A stretch of DNA of 64,000 bases from Allomyces arbusculus. Taxonomy: Eukaryota; Blastocladiomycota; Blastocladiomycetes; Blastocladiales; Blastocladiaceae. Below the pieces are notes generated by a model. It was not told the DNA's origin, did no database searches, and saw nothing but the letters and a program-made list of their open reading frames with translations. Position 1 is the first letter of the stretch. Each line of letters opens with the position of its first letter. Where the stretch lies: NCBI GenBank assembly GCA_027604705.1, contig JADHYV010000020.1, forward strand, positions 298,812 through 362,811, read 5' to 3'. Below are positions 21,882 to 32,718 of this stretch, piece by piece. The translations under genes were made by a program, and so were the position numbers.

Positions 21882-24800
21882 ATGCCGCGCGTGCGCCTGC
21901 ACCCGTGCCTGCGCCGTGCGCTCGTGCCCGTGCTCGCTGCGCTGCTCGGCACCGTCTGCGGCCTCATTATGTTCCGCCTCTACCCGGAAATCTGCCGCCA
22001 GTCGCTCTACGACTCGAGCCACGTCTGCTCCAACAACCTCGTCTCCATCCACGGCTACGTTGCCGACCTCTCGCGCGCCACGTCGCCGCGCCTGCAGACC
22101 GTGCACGCCAAGTACGCGGGCCGCGACATCTCGCCGCTCGTGCCGCGCTGGCTGATCCTCGCGCACCGCCCGCTTGAGTCGGACACGCTCGTCGACCATG
22201 ACCTGGCGAAGTGCGTGGGTGACACGCTTGTTGCCGACGCTTGGCTCGCGCTGCACCTCGACCGGATTAACAACACGAACGTGATTGTGGACGCCGACGG
22301 CCGGCTCGTCAAGTGCGCTGCACCGATGCCCGCCAATTGCTCCAATACCAACAGCACCAGCACCACGGCGACCACCAGTAGCCCCCTACCCGCAGCAACC
22401 AACGTCAAGGGCACACCCACGTCGAAAACTGGCGACTGGGACGCGTGCATCAACGACGCGACCGACCTCGCCGAACTCATGTCGCTCGTCGTTGGCGAGG
22501 CCCTGATCTCCAGCGGCGTCTACGGTCACCCGTCCACCACCACTGTGGAGCGCATGGGTCAAATCCGCAATATCGACAACCTGCTGCACATCAACGGCCT
22601 CGTCCTCAACGTGACTACCTACCTGCGGCACGCGCTCCTGTCGCGCGCGCAGTCCACGTCGGCCAACGAGTCGCTGATCCGCTCGGGCGACACGGCCTAC
22701 TTGCCCGACACGCTCAACCAGTGGATCATGGACGTACGCACAACCAAGGACCGCGCCATGGTCGACCACGCTGAGACATTGCTCGCAGAACGCGCCAAGA
22801 ACCCAGAGGAACTCGAACGGTGGAAACGGTGCCTTGTCAAACTGTTTTACGTCGGCAAGCTCGGCTCCGTCATGTACCGCCAGTGCTGGTCGCGCAACTG
22901 GATCTTGCTCGTCGTGCTCGGTGGGTCCGCGCTCGTCTTCACCATCAAAGTCGTCTTTGCGTCGATCACGGTAATGCGCCGGTCGGGTCCGGGCCATGGC
23001 GTGATTCGCATCGTTGACGTTGTGTTTTGCTGCGCGTGGTCCCGCCGCCGCCGCCACCGACTGCAAAAGCAAACGTCGGCGCGGTCCACAGCACGCATGT
23101 CGCTCGACGGCGGTCCTGCCAAGCTCGGCAAGTTCAGCGTCACCGTCACCGCCGACCCGTCGGCTTCCCCCAAAAATACTCCCGTAACCCTCGATGCGAG
23201 CATTGGTGACGACGACGAGACGCACCGCGCCGAGCACCGCCGTGGATCCGTGCTCTTCCTGGTCCCGCTCTTTGCCGAACCCGTGACCGTGATCCAGCGC
23301 ACGCTCTCGAGCATCGTGCAGAGCGAGGCGCGGCACAAGGCTCTGCTCGTCATTTGCGACGGCAACGTCCAGCCCGTCGGCGAAATCAAGGACACGTATC
23401 GCGCCGTGCTCGACCACTTGCGGTACCGTCCACCGCCACGGCTCGCGCTCGCTGCGGCTGCATCTGGCGCACCGCTGGCTCTTGGGCACGTTGACGGCGC
23501 GTCGGTCACGTTCCAGTACATGTCGACGGGCGAGGGAGCCAAGCAGTGGAATGTCGCGCGCTTGTTTTCCGGGTACTGCACGGACGAAACTGGCGCGACC
23601 GTGCCGTATGTCGTGCTCGTCAAGATCGGCCATCCGGCAGAGCGTGCGGCAGGCACTCCGCTCCCGGGTAACCGCGGCAAGCGCGACTCGTTGCTCATGG
23701 CGCTGCGGTTCCTGCAGTACGCCGCGACGCGGCCCGCGCACTGTGATGCGACCGCTGCGGCCGCAGTGACTGATTTCGACGGCAACGATGGGCGCGCCCC
23801 GCCCGCGACCTCGCTCGCGCAGGCCATTTACCTGGCCTTTGCCGCGACCGGACTCGACCCGCGGCAGATCGAGTTCCTGTGCAGTGTCGATGGCGACACG
23901 ACCGTGCAGCGCACGGCACCACGGATTCTAGAGGACTACCTTACACGCAATCGCGATGTGGCCGCCGCATGCGGGTCACTGTTTCCGGACAACGCGTTCA
24001 CGTCGCTGTGGAGCATGTGTGCCGCGTACCGACTCTACGTCACAACACACCTGCGGCTCGCGTGGCAGCAGTGGACGCGGCTGACCATCTTGAACCCGGG
24101 ATTTGCCATGTACCGCGTGCAGACGGTCTTGCCGCCGCCGCCCGTGCCCGACGCGGATAACGCGTCGACTGGCGGGCACCGTGCCGGGTCACCCGCCGAG
24201 TCGCTGCGGCAGATATATAGCAAAGATGCGAGGAACCTTGACGTGATTGATTTGGCCGACGCGGACGCGCCGCGGCCGCACTCGATTGACCGGCGCAGTC
24301 TCGGGAGCAGCAACTTGGCCCCGTCACTGCGCGCGTCCGGGTCGTCATTCGCGGCCATGTCGATCACGACGCCGTCGCCGCTCGTGGTCGCGCATGATCT
24401 GGTGGTTGCGCGGCTCGGCCACCCGACACTCACGACCGCGTTCGAGCGCAACCTCTACTTCCTCGGCGAGGATCTCGTGCTCGGCACGCTCCTGCAGCTC
24501 GCGCACCCTCAACTGCGGCTCGCGTACGTGCCGCGCGCGCGCGCCTGGACGAAGGTGCCGACGAGTCTTGTGCACACGTTCCAGTGGCTGCGGCGCGAGT
24601 GGCTCGCGCACGTGTTTGTTACGCTCGATGCGCTGTGGGCCCCGATCGTGCCGGGCGCGCGCAAGAGGCCGTGCCCGATCCGGCAGAGGATGCAGAAGCG
24701 CGCGTTGGGCGAGGAGAAGGCTGCGGCCGAGGCGGCGTCGGCTGATGCGGTGCAGCCGACGGGGAGCGAGGAAATCGAACCATTGACGGTGAGCGAGCGG

Positions 24801-25829
24801 CTGGTGCGGTTCCTGTCCCGCACGACGAGTTTCGCTTCGCTCGTCATGGCGCTCCTCATGCCGTCGATCTACGCGTACGGGATTGTGCTGGTGTGGTCGG
24901 CGATCAAGTGGCGCCCGCTGTTTGTGCTGTGCAGTATCCAGGGGTGGGGCGTTGCGGCGAGCGTGCACGTCTTGACGCTGATCGTCACGGGCCGGTGGGA
25001 CGTGGTCGCGGAACTCATGGCCTACTTGACCGTCGGCTTGCCCCTGGTTCTTGTCGCGAGTCCCGTGTTCGCCATGTTCTCCGTGACCCGCCCACGGTGG
25101 TCCGACCAGTGGTGCGCGCAGGGCGCTGACGTGTGCATGCGCGTGCCCGGTGCCATGGCCGACGCGTCCGTCGACGACGTCGCCGTGGCCATGGCCATTT
25201 CGCCGCCCACCTCCGGGACCGGCAAGCGCATGACCATGGTCGTCCCCGCCCCCGTCATGACGCGCAGGGACAGTGCCTCAACATTCGGCGACGCTGACGA
25301 CGGAATCGACCTCGCCGCCGCCGTCTCGCCGCCAGACTTGCTCGCGAGTCCCGCAGCGCGCGCGCTCGACACCCCGCCGCCGTCCCTCCCGACGGACCGC
25401 GCCCCGCTGCATGCCGTGGCCATGCCCGCCGACTTCCCCGCACAGTGGGCCGATGAGGATTTGCCCGAAACCGTGCTGGGCATGCGCACGTCCATGTTCC
25501 GCACGCGTGCAGCCGCAGCCGTCGCGCGCGTAGCTGGCCGGCTCGCAACGCATCCGCAGTGTTTGGTCCTGGCCGCGTACGCGGATTGGGACGAGGCCGC
25601 GGCCGCGCCCGCGGACCCGATTCCGGATGACCGTGTGGCAGAGGCGACGCGGTGGTTTGTGGATGAAGTGACGCGGCAGCTTGCGAGCGAGGTCGGGGAT
25701 AAGGTCGTGTTGCTCGATTACTTGGTCGAGTGGGAGGTGCGGCTGTATTGGGCCGCGCATGCAGAGACGCATTCGTCGCTCGCGGATGAGGGGCCGGATG
25801 GCCAGGTGGAGTACGGGCGAAGGGTGTAG
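21882..25829 (+). CDS. Divergent chitin synthase (GT2 family)
   Basis: One intronless frame of 1315 aa. It has an N-terminal signal anchor (residues about 11-32), an extracytoplasmic region, a transmembrane helix (about 340-362, ILLVVLGGSALVFTIKVVF), a cytosolic GT2 domain and three C-terminal helices (about 985-1070). The GT2 core shows the UDP-GlcNAc site SVDGDTTV (first Asp at residue 670), an acceptor-region GFAMYR resembling the family's CFTMYR, GED (862-864) and QWLRREW (901-907). These correspond to VDADT, GEDR and QRRRW of class IV-like chitin synthases, but the Arg after ED is Leu and the last motif is only partly kept. It should make chitin or a related beta-1,4-GlcNAc polymer at the plasma membrane. 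Reduced or altered activity is possible. A C-terminal tail of about 200 residues follows the last helix. Family assignment is strong, product uncertain. Confidence 0.88.
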   Translation: MPRVRLHPCLRRALVPVLAALLGTVCGLIMFRLYPEICRQSLYDSSHVCSNNLVSIHGYVADLSRATSPRLQTVHAKYAGRDISPLVPRWLILAHRPLESDTLVDHDLAKCVGDTLVADAWLALHLDRINNTNVIVDADGRLVKCAAPMPANCSNTNSTSTTATTSSPLPAATNVKGTPTSKTGDWDACINDATDLAELMSLVVGEALISSGVYGHPSTTTVERMGQIRNIDNLLHINGLVLNVTTYLRHALLSRAQSTSANESLIRSGDTAYLPDTLNQWIMDVRTTKDRAMVDHAETLLAERAKNPEELERWKRCLVKLFYVGKLGSVMYRQCWSRNWILLVVLGGSALVFTIKVVFASITVMRRSGPGHGVIRIVDVVFCCAWSRRRRHRLQKQTSARSTARMSLDGGPAKLGKFSVTVTADPSASPKNTPVTLDASIGDDDETHRAEHRRGSVLFLVPLFAEPVTVIQRTLSSIVQSEARHKALLVICDGNVQPVGEIKDTYRAVLDHLRYRPPPRLALAAAASGAPLALGHVDGASVTFQYMSTGEGAKQWNVARLFSGYCTDETGATVPYVVLVKIGHPAERAAGTPLPGNRGKRDSLLMALRFLQYAATRPAHCDATAAAAVTDFDGNDGRAPPATSLAQAIYLAFAATGLDPRQIEFLCSVDGDTTVQRTAPRILEDYLTRNRDVAAACGSLFPDNAFTSLWSMCAAYRLYVTTHLRLAWQQWTRLTILNPGFAMYRVQTVLPPPPVPDADNASTGGHRAGSPAESLRQIYSKDARNLDVIDLADADAPRPHSIDRRSLGSSNLAPSLRASGSSFAAMSITTPSPLVVAHDLVVARLGHPTLTTAFERNLYFLGEDLVLGTLLQLAHPQLRLAYVPRARAWTKVPTSLVHTFQWLRREWLAHVFVTLDALWAPIVPGARKRPCPIRQRMQKRALGEEKAAAEAASADAVQPTGSEEIEPLTVSERLVRFLSRTTSFASLVMALLMPSIYAYGIVLVWSAIKWRPLFVLCSIQGWGVAASVHVLTLIVTGRWDVVAELMAYLTVGLPLVLVASPVFAMFSVTRPRWSDQWCAQGADVCMRVPGAMADASVDDVAVAMAISPPTSGTGKRMTMVVPAPVMTRRDSASTFGDADDGIDLAAAVSPPDLLASPAARALDTPPPSLPTDRAPLHAVAMPADFPAQWADEDLPETVLGMRTSMFRTRAAAAVARVAGRLATHPQCLVLAAYADWDEAAAAPADPIPDDRVAEATRWFVDEVTRQLASEVGDKVVLLDYLVEWEVRLYWAAHAETHSSLADEGPDGQVEYGRRV

Positions 25830-26908
25830 AGATGAGTGAAGTGAGGGTGGGCGTCAGATGGCGAGCGCTGGTCGTGCGCTGTGATTGCCCGCTTGCTGAT
25901 TTGTTGTTTTTTGCCAGGATGTTTTGTGCACTTTTGTCCGCTTGCTTTTTGATCTTGTTGTAGGTCGCTCGCTGGTCCGATTTTGATGCTCCGTTGTTTA
26001 TTACCCCGGACCGGTGTGCGGCGGCGCGCGATGCCATGTGGTCGACGAGAAATAGACGCTTTGATGCACATTTATAACCGAAAACTGAGCGTGCGTACGG
26101 GGCAGGTGCCGAGGTGCAAGTTAAAGGGAGCGCAGGACGTATCGATATGTCGAGATGTCGTGATAGACACGGTAGAGATGTTGGAGCGTGGACACGCTTC
26201 TTCACCAAAACTTGAAACCGCACGCGCAACAACCTCGCCATCAGGTCCGTATCAACGCGTCTCGATTGCCGACCCATTTCTCACCGCCCACGCGGGGAGG
26301 GCGATGCATTCTGGCGCAGACGGCCAGTTGGATCCGGCGAAGCGACTGATACCGAGGTTGACACTGTGATAAATGTGACGGGGGAGGCGCCGAGCAGAAT
26401 GCAGCTCTGGCCGCGCTTGTCAGATGCAGACTTCTATTGTTATATTCCATCGACCAAACACTGCGTTGTTTTCGGGTCGCAACACATGATTTGCCACTAT
26501 TCTTGACCGTGCTGGACCTATTTGCTTATTGTTTACTGTTGTTAGCCAAGTCGGCTGGCAGAGCAGCTCGAGGCGATTATCGCCAACAACAGGCACGCAC
26601 GAAGCAGTTGCCACAAATACGCGGAGCGAGCGTGTGCTTGAGTGGCGATGTCGTCAAACGCCAGCGCAAGACCACATTTTTTGCTGATAGGTCAACCGCG
26701 GAACTTGTCGCCACGGCAGCATCTTGGGCTTCAGCGTTGCTTTTGAGGTTGCAAGCACAAACGACGGCGCGGTCGCCAGCTTTGTGCCCCACGTGCGTTG
26801 CCACACGCGCCTGACGCAGTTTGGCCTTTGCTTTGGTCGATCCGCGGTCATTTTCTCTCTCCTCCACCCCACTGCAGCAACCAGCACCAACCCACCGCAA
26901 TCGCACCC
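25830..26908. other. Intergenic region, 1.1 kb
   Basis: It holds the 3' UTR of the chitin synthase (T/G-rich, TTTGTTGTTTTTTG at about 25895-25912) and the promoter of cullin-3. The composition is less GC-rich than the genes. Nothing else supported. Confidence 0.5.
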
Positions 26909-29666
26909 ATGTACTCGTCCGGCTCGTCCTCGAGCGCCGGAGGGTCGGCAGGCGCGCACCGCCGCGTCAAGATCCGGCCTGTGCGCAAGGTGGGGCGACT
27001 CTCGCCGTCCATTGCCAACTTGCCGCTTGTGCCCTTGCGATTGACGAACCGACCGCGATCACGTTCATGTTGCTAGGCCAACGAATCGGAGCATGATGCG
27101 AGCATGGACGTTGTTTTGCGCGCCATGGACGTGATTTACCGGCGCGACGCGTCGTCGCTCTCCTTTGAGGAAATCTACCGGTCCACCTACACGCTGGTCC
27201 TGCACAAGCGCGGCGACGACCTGCACCGCCGCCTGCTCACGACCATGCAGACGATTCTTGCTGCCGACGTCGCCGCCAAGCTCGCGCCGCTCGTCGGCGC
27301 CGGTGCCGGCGATTTTGGCGGCGACCAGGGCCGCGTGTTCCTGCGCGCTGTTGCTGGGCTATGGGACCATTTTGCAACGTCGCTCAAGCTCATGGGCGAC
27401 GTGCTCATGTACATGGTGCGTGGCGTATCGCAGTCGTGCTGCTGCACTTTTGACAATGGTGGAGAGGGAGCGACGCGATGACTCATGTTGCGAGCTTGGC
27501 ACTGGACGAATGCAGGACAAGAACCATTGCCGACGCCCGCCAAAGAACTTGCCGTCGTCCTGGGAACTTGGCCTGCTCGTGTTCCGCGACCAGGTCCTGC
27601 GGTCCACGACCGTACCCGTACGCGCGACGCTGCGCGCGTGCCTGCTCGACCAAATTGCTGCAGAGCGCAACGGCGACGTGATTGATCCGTCATTGATGCG
27701 CCGCGTCTTGACCATGCTCGTCGACCTCGGCAATTCGACGGCCGACCCGCTAGGTTGGTTCCGGTGCCATTTCCCTGCCGCTCGCACGCCATGCCCACCG
27801 CACTCACTCGTCGACATTGTCTAGGCGTCAAGCACCCGACGCACATTTTCGGCGAAACGGTCCCGCAAGGGTCCGTCTACCAGGCCGACTTTGAAACGGC
27901 GTTTCTCGCGGCGACGACCGACTTCTACAAGGCCGAGGCACAGCGACTCGTCCCGTCGCTCGACGTGGGCGCCTACCTGGTGCAGTGCGAGACGCGGCTG
28001 CAAGAAGAGGAGCGCCGCGTGCAGCAATACGTGCACGCATCCACGCTCCGGATGCTATTGCAGCGCGCACGCGAACAGCTACTATCTGAGCACGTCGCGA
28101 CGCTCCTGCAAACTGGGCTCGCGACGCTGCTCTTTACTCCGGCGCACGACCCCGACTTGAACCGCCTGTTCCGTCTGCTCGAACCGGTCCCGGACGGCCA
28201 CAGCAAACTGCTCGATGCGATCGCCGCGGAACTCGCCGCGCGCGGACAAGCGATCCACGCGGTCGTCACGGACGACGCGCGCGACCCGGCGGTCCCGTGG
28301 ATGGACGCGGTGCTTGCGCTCGACCGGCGCGTGACGCGTGTTTTGACGGCGTGCTTTGCCGGGAAACCCGAGTTTGAGAAACGTATGCAGACGGCGCTCG
28401 CGGGCGTGATTCACGCGCAACCCAAGGCGGCCGAACTGATGGCGCAGTTTTTGGACGTTCATTTACGCCGTGGCGCCGTGAAAAAGGGCGAGGACGAGAT
28501 CGAGGCCGTGCTGAAAGACGCCGTCAAGGTCCTGCATTTCCTGCACGACAAGGATACGTTTGAGCGGTTCTATAACCAGCATCTCGCGCGGCGACTGTTG
28601 CGTAAGCAGTCGAGCTCCGAGGAGTTGGAGAAGACGGTAATTGCCGACTTGCGCACGCTCGGTGGGTCCCAGTTCACGACGCGGTTCGAGAAGATGTTGG
28701 GAGATATGTCGGTCTCGCGGGATTTGGCGGTACAGTTCAAGGACGCATGTCGCACCGCCGAGACGAGAGTGGTCGATCTGAGCGTGAATGTCTTGACGTC
28801 GTCGTTGTGGCCCGTGGCGGCCGAGGGCGCCGACAATGCCGCATGCGTCTACCCGGCGCCCGCGCAGGCTGCGCTCACGGCGTTTGAGCAGTTTTACGCA
28901 AAGCGGCACCCGAAGCGTGTGCTTACGTGGCTGCCGCACTTGGTACGTGCCGCGTTGGAGGGGGGTTAAGTGTGCAGATTCGACCATTTGCTAAATCACG
29001 CTGTGCTGAGCGCATAGGGTGCCGCCGAGCTCAAGGCGAACTTCCCGCGCGGCGCAAAGGAGCTGTCGGTCACGACGTTTGCCATGGTTGTGCTGATGCT
29101 TTTTAACGACCGTGACGCGCTGCGGTACGAGGTACGGTTGTCGACGCTGCGATGTGAGCACGGCTCGGTGGGACGGCCAAATCACTGACACTGATCGTGT
29201 CAAACCACAGGACATCCGTGCCGAGACCAACATTCCGGAACCCGAGCTCAAGCGCACGCTGCAATCGCTGTCGCTCGGCAAGGTCAAGGTACTGGTCAAG
29301 TCTCCACCCACCAAGGAAGTCGCTGAGGGCCACCAGTTCACCTACAACGGTGACTTCAAGGACGCCAAGTACAAGATCAAGGTCAGCGCGATTGCGGCGC
29401 GCGCAGACGTTGACGCGGAACGCGCGCAGACGCTGCAAAAGGTGGAGGAGGAGCGCGCGCAGATCACGGACGCGACGGTCGTGCGCATCATGAAGGCGCG
29501 CAAGACGATGGCGCACAATGAGCTTGTGAACGAGACAGTGCGGCAGCTGTCCGCGCGGTTCATGGCGAGCCCGGCGCTCGTCAAGAAGCGCATCGAGTCG
29601 CTGATTGAGCGCGAGTTTTTGGAGCGCGCTGCGGGTGCGCACAGTGTGTATAACTATCTTGCCTAA
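26909..29666 (+). CDS. CUL3: Cullin-3, scaffold of CRL3 ubiquitin ligases
   Basis: Six exons: 26909-26989, 27077-27415, 27516-27753, 27825-28942, 29018-29131, 29211-29666; introns of 87, 100, 71, 75 and 79 nt; 781 aa (human CUL3 is 768). The N-terminus has a KIRP segment followed by LSFEEIYRSTYTLVLHKRG, a CUL3 signature in the BTB-binding repeat. The cullin-homology domain includes FYNQHLARRLL. The C-terminal winged helix carries the neddylation site VVRIMKARKTMAHNEL, with the acceptor Lys at about residue 725. The end (IEREFLERAAGAHSVYNYLA) fits the canonical YxYLA terminus. It should bind BTB adaptors at its N-terminus and RBX1 at its C-terminus, and act in cytoplasm and nucleus. All intron phases agree with the family alignment. 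Confidence 0.96.
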
Positions 29667-31480
29667 AGAATCGGTATTATTTTCCTGTCAATCTACGGCT
29701 TCGCTGCTTCGAGGCTGGAAAAGTTCGGGACCTAGTGTCCTGCGGCTCGTAGTGGCGAGACGGCTATTCCGCGGGCCATGACCGGGTGGAGTGTTCACGA
29801 TAGGTCAAAACAAAACAAACAAAAGAAAGAATATTCAGTGAGGACGACGAAGCCTGTGGCCGTGAACAAGATAAGTTTTTCGGTTCTGTCGAGCCAGGCA
29901 TGAGCTGATCCGCTCCCGGCCACTTGGCTGAAATATCGCTCACGAAGCCGTACTTGCACAGGCCTTTCAGAAGGTGGAGAATAAACAATTCCAAGAACAG
30001 GATCCATTATACTTGCGGAATTGAAGTCTCCAAAGGGAGAGGGGACCATTCAACACACGTGCAGCCGTCCACGTCATAGCAACTACGCTACATCGGTGTG
30101 CCAATCAACTATGCGTGCTCGCGCGTTCTGATGACACAACGGGGAGCACGCACGATCTTCGGCGTCATGAATGTGCTCAGATATCGTTTAAAGAGTCACA
30201 TTTCGTGGCAAACTGGCCACAAGCTTCAGATTCATTGCGATCGCTCCATATTGCCATAACCTGCCTGTTACTACTCTGCAATCTCAGCAACGACTTGGTC
30301 GTCACCATTCGCAATCTCTTGCTCTCCGAGACCCATTATCCAGTCAATGACGCGCAAAATGTCGCGCTTGGGGGCTTCGTAGAGGAACTCCCGGTTCCGC
30401 CCAGTGAGTGAATCAGTTGGTCGATGGTGAGCAGAGGCCCGCAGGTGTCGAAGTGCGAACAAGCACCAGAATGCTAGGAAATGTGATGGAGAAAAGACGA
30501 GATGCACGTCCCATAAAAAGGGAGAAGGAGAAGGCGGCGAGAGTGGAAGTTGTGAGGACAAGACGCACGCATTCTGAAGCAAATAGCTACAACATGTTGA
30601 CAAACCTGCAAGAATCGCAGCCTGCACACTCCTGAGCCGCGCAGAGTGCAATCATTCTCGGCACTTTCTGCCGTTTGAGCAATTTGACGCACAATGGTCC
30701 AGACATTGTATTTGCTGATGGCAGAAACGGCACCACGTCTGGTCATTTTTCGCAGGATTGTCGACCAGGCTGGTGCGGACGAACGGCAAGCGCAAATGCT
30801 GAAAACTGGTGGAGAAGGAGCGCATGTAGGCCGTAATTACCATGGTCGTATGTACTGGGCACAGAAGGCTTGCAAGACTCAGGTGAACGACTACTAAGCT
30901 ACTCAGAAAACCGGGTTGCACATGGCTAAACACCCTATGGCCGCGAACCTGGCACTGAATGCCACAGCTGGATATAATGGGCTCGAGGGAGGGTCGGGAG
31001 TCCTTTCTGGCACGACGAATCCAAGCCAACAAGCGTGACAGCAAAAGCTGACCGGCCGGTTGCAAGAAGGACGACTCTGCAACTAGTGACATTGCTTCGC
31101 CGTTCTCGCCCATTTTGAGCTTGCAAATTAAGATAGCACCCACGAAAAGTCTTGCGTATTGTATTCAGCACACAATATGAGCGGTTCATATTTGGTTTCC
31201 GGTTGTGCAGCAGTTCGCACCTGAAGGAATGGCAATGCACGGTTGACACGTCTCACGTCGTCTCACGGTCACCGCTCTGTAGCATGCCAGGGGAGCCAAG
31301 TACTTCACTTTCTGTGATCACGCCACCCATTCAGCACCGCACCGCCCGCATAATTCTTAAACGGTTGTCATCTGGACCGTTCCGGAACCAGAGCTCGGAT
31401 TGGATCAACTGCACGCCGCGTCGACCTCTCCGACCGCACGCGTCATCCAGCACCTCTCGTTCACGCCCGCTGCAACCACA
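29667..31480. other. Intergenic region, 1.8 kb, with weak coding-like fragments
   Basis: This AT-richer stretch separates CUL3 from RSPH9. On the minus strand, 30411-30271 reads as GRNREFLYEAPKRDILRVID... to a stop, and 30760-30660 contains TWCRFCHQQIQ with a nearby HCASNC. Neither joins into a supported gene. The plus strand at about 29805-29835 is A/C-rich (sense of a minus-strand T/G-rich 3' UTR). See findings. Confidence 0.4.
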
Positions 31481-32599
31481 ATGAACGGCAGCAACCTCCA
31501 CGTCGATGCCTTTGGGTCCAAGGGCATCGGTCTCAGCACCGAGGAGCGCGCGTGCCTGGCCACCTCGCTCGTCGGTCTGACCAGCTCGCAGGCCTTCATG
31601 TCGGCGCATTTCTGGGGCAAGATTGCGACCGCCGACGTGAGCAAGGACTATTACGTTGCCGTCGCCTACCACGACGACCCGTTTGCGCCGACGATCTTCA
31701 TGTGGTGCGTCTCAGTGACCTGCTCCTGCGGCCGGAACCGCATGTAATCTCACGCGTGCATTGGTGGGGACGGACACAGCCAAGACGCGCTCAACTGGGT
31801 CCAAGCACCCAACGTGACCGACGACGAAATGCACGCGGCTGCCGACATGCGCGCTGCGTTCACGGGCGACCCAGCGTTCGAATTTCCGCTGCGTACTTTC
31901 TGTCTCGTTTCTCGTTCCCGCACAAATGGAGGACCGCGCACTCACGTACAATGTCAATTGCTTCTCTAGCCAACGGCGCGGTCGGTGTACGTTTTTCCGC
32001 ACCCAATCCGTGCGCTCAACGGTCCACTCACACACATCACCGACAGACGCTCCCCGAGGCCAAGCGGCTCACGGCCGTTGTGCAATGTATTTTGCGCGAC
32101 GCCCACATTGTCCCCCGCGGCGCCTACTTCCGCGACGCGCTCGGCAAGCTGCAGCGCAACGCAACGTTTGGTGGTTCGTACGCTCTGTCTGCATGCGTTT
32201 CTCGTAAACTACAATGAAACCGACTCGCGCACCGCTCCTCAATAGGCCTCCGTCCGCACGACGTGACGCGACTCGCGTCATACGTGCACCTGCGGCCCAC
32301 GGCCACGTCGGAAGCGCAGCTCGCGCGACCCGATTTCGAGGACGCCGTTGACGTGCTCGACACGGTGGAGCATGACCAGCCCAAGGGTACGCACCTCGCA
32401 CCTCGTCCAATGAGACATGCTCTGACATTTTGCGACCAATCAAGGCTGCTGGGTCGTGGAAAAAAACGTCATGAACGTGGTCCTGAGCAGTCTGGTCTGG
32501 CCCGGGTACCACCACGCGACGAGTGTCGCCGACGCGTCGTTTGCAAGCATCTATGTCGGCCAGGGCACGAAGAACCTCGATATTGGGTTCATGATTTGA
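31481..32599 (+). CDS. RSPH9: Radial spoke head protein 9 homologue
   Basis: Six exons: 31481-31704, 31780-31892, 31970-31986, 32047-32173, 32246-32386, 32445-32599; introns 58-77 nt; 258 aa (human 276). Family signatures after splicing are AHFWGKIATADVSKDYYVA near the N-terminus, CQDALNWVQAP, GDPAFEFPL, AHIVPRGAYF, NATFGGLRPHD, VVLSSLVWPGYHHA and the C-terminal VGQGTKNLDIGFMI. All are collinear with RSPH9 of animals and algae. The third exon is only 17 nt, but it keeps phase and gives EFPLPNGAVGTLPEAKRL. The protein is a structural part of the radial spoke head of motile 9+2 axonemes. Its presence implies flagellated zoospores. No enzymatic activity is expected. Confidence 0.95.
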
Positions 32600-32718
32600 T
32601 GTTGTGGGCGACTGCCACGGGACTGAGGGAATTGGTTGGGACTGCTCGCCGTAGTTCCATGTCATTGAACAATGTTTCCTTGATCCATTTCTCGTTTCAT
32701 CCCAGTCACTCGTGTCCG

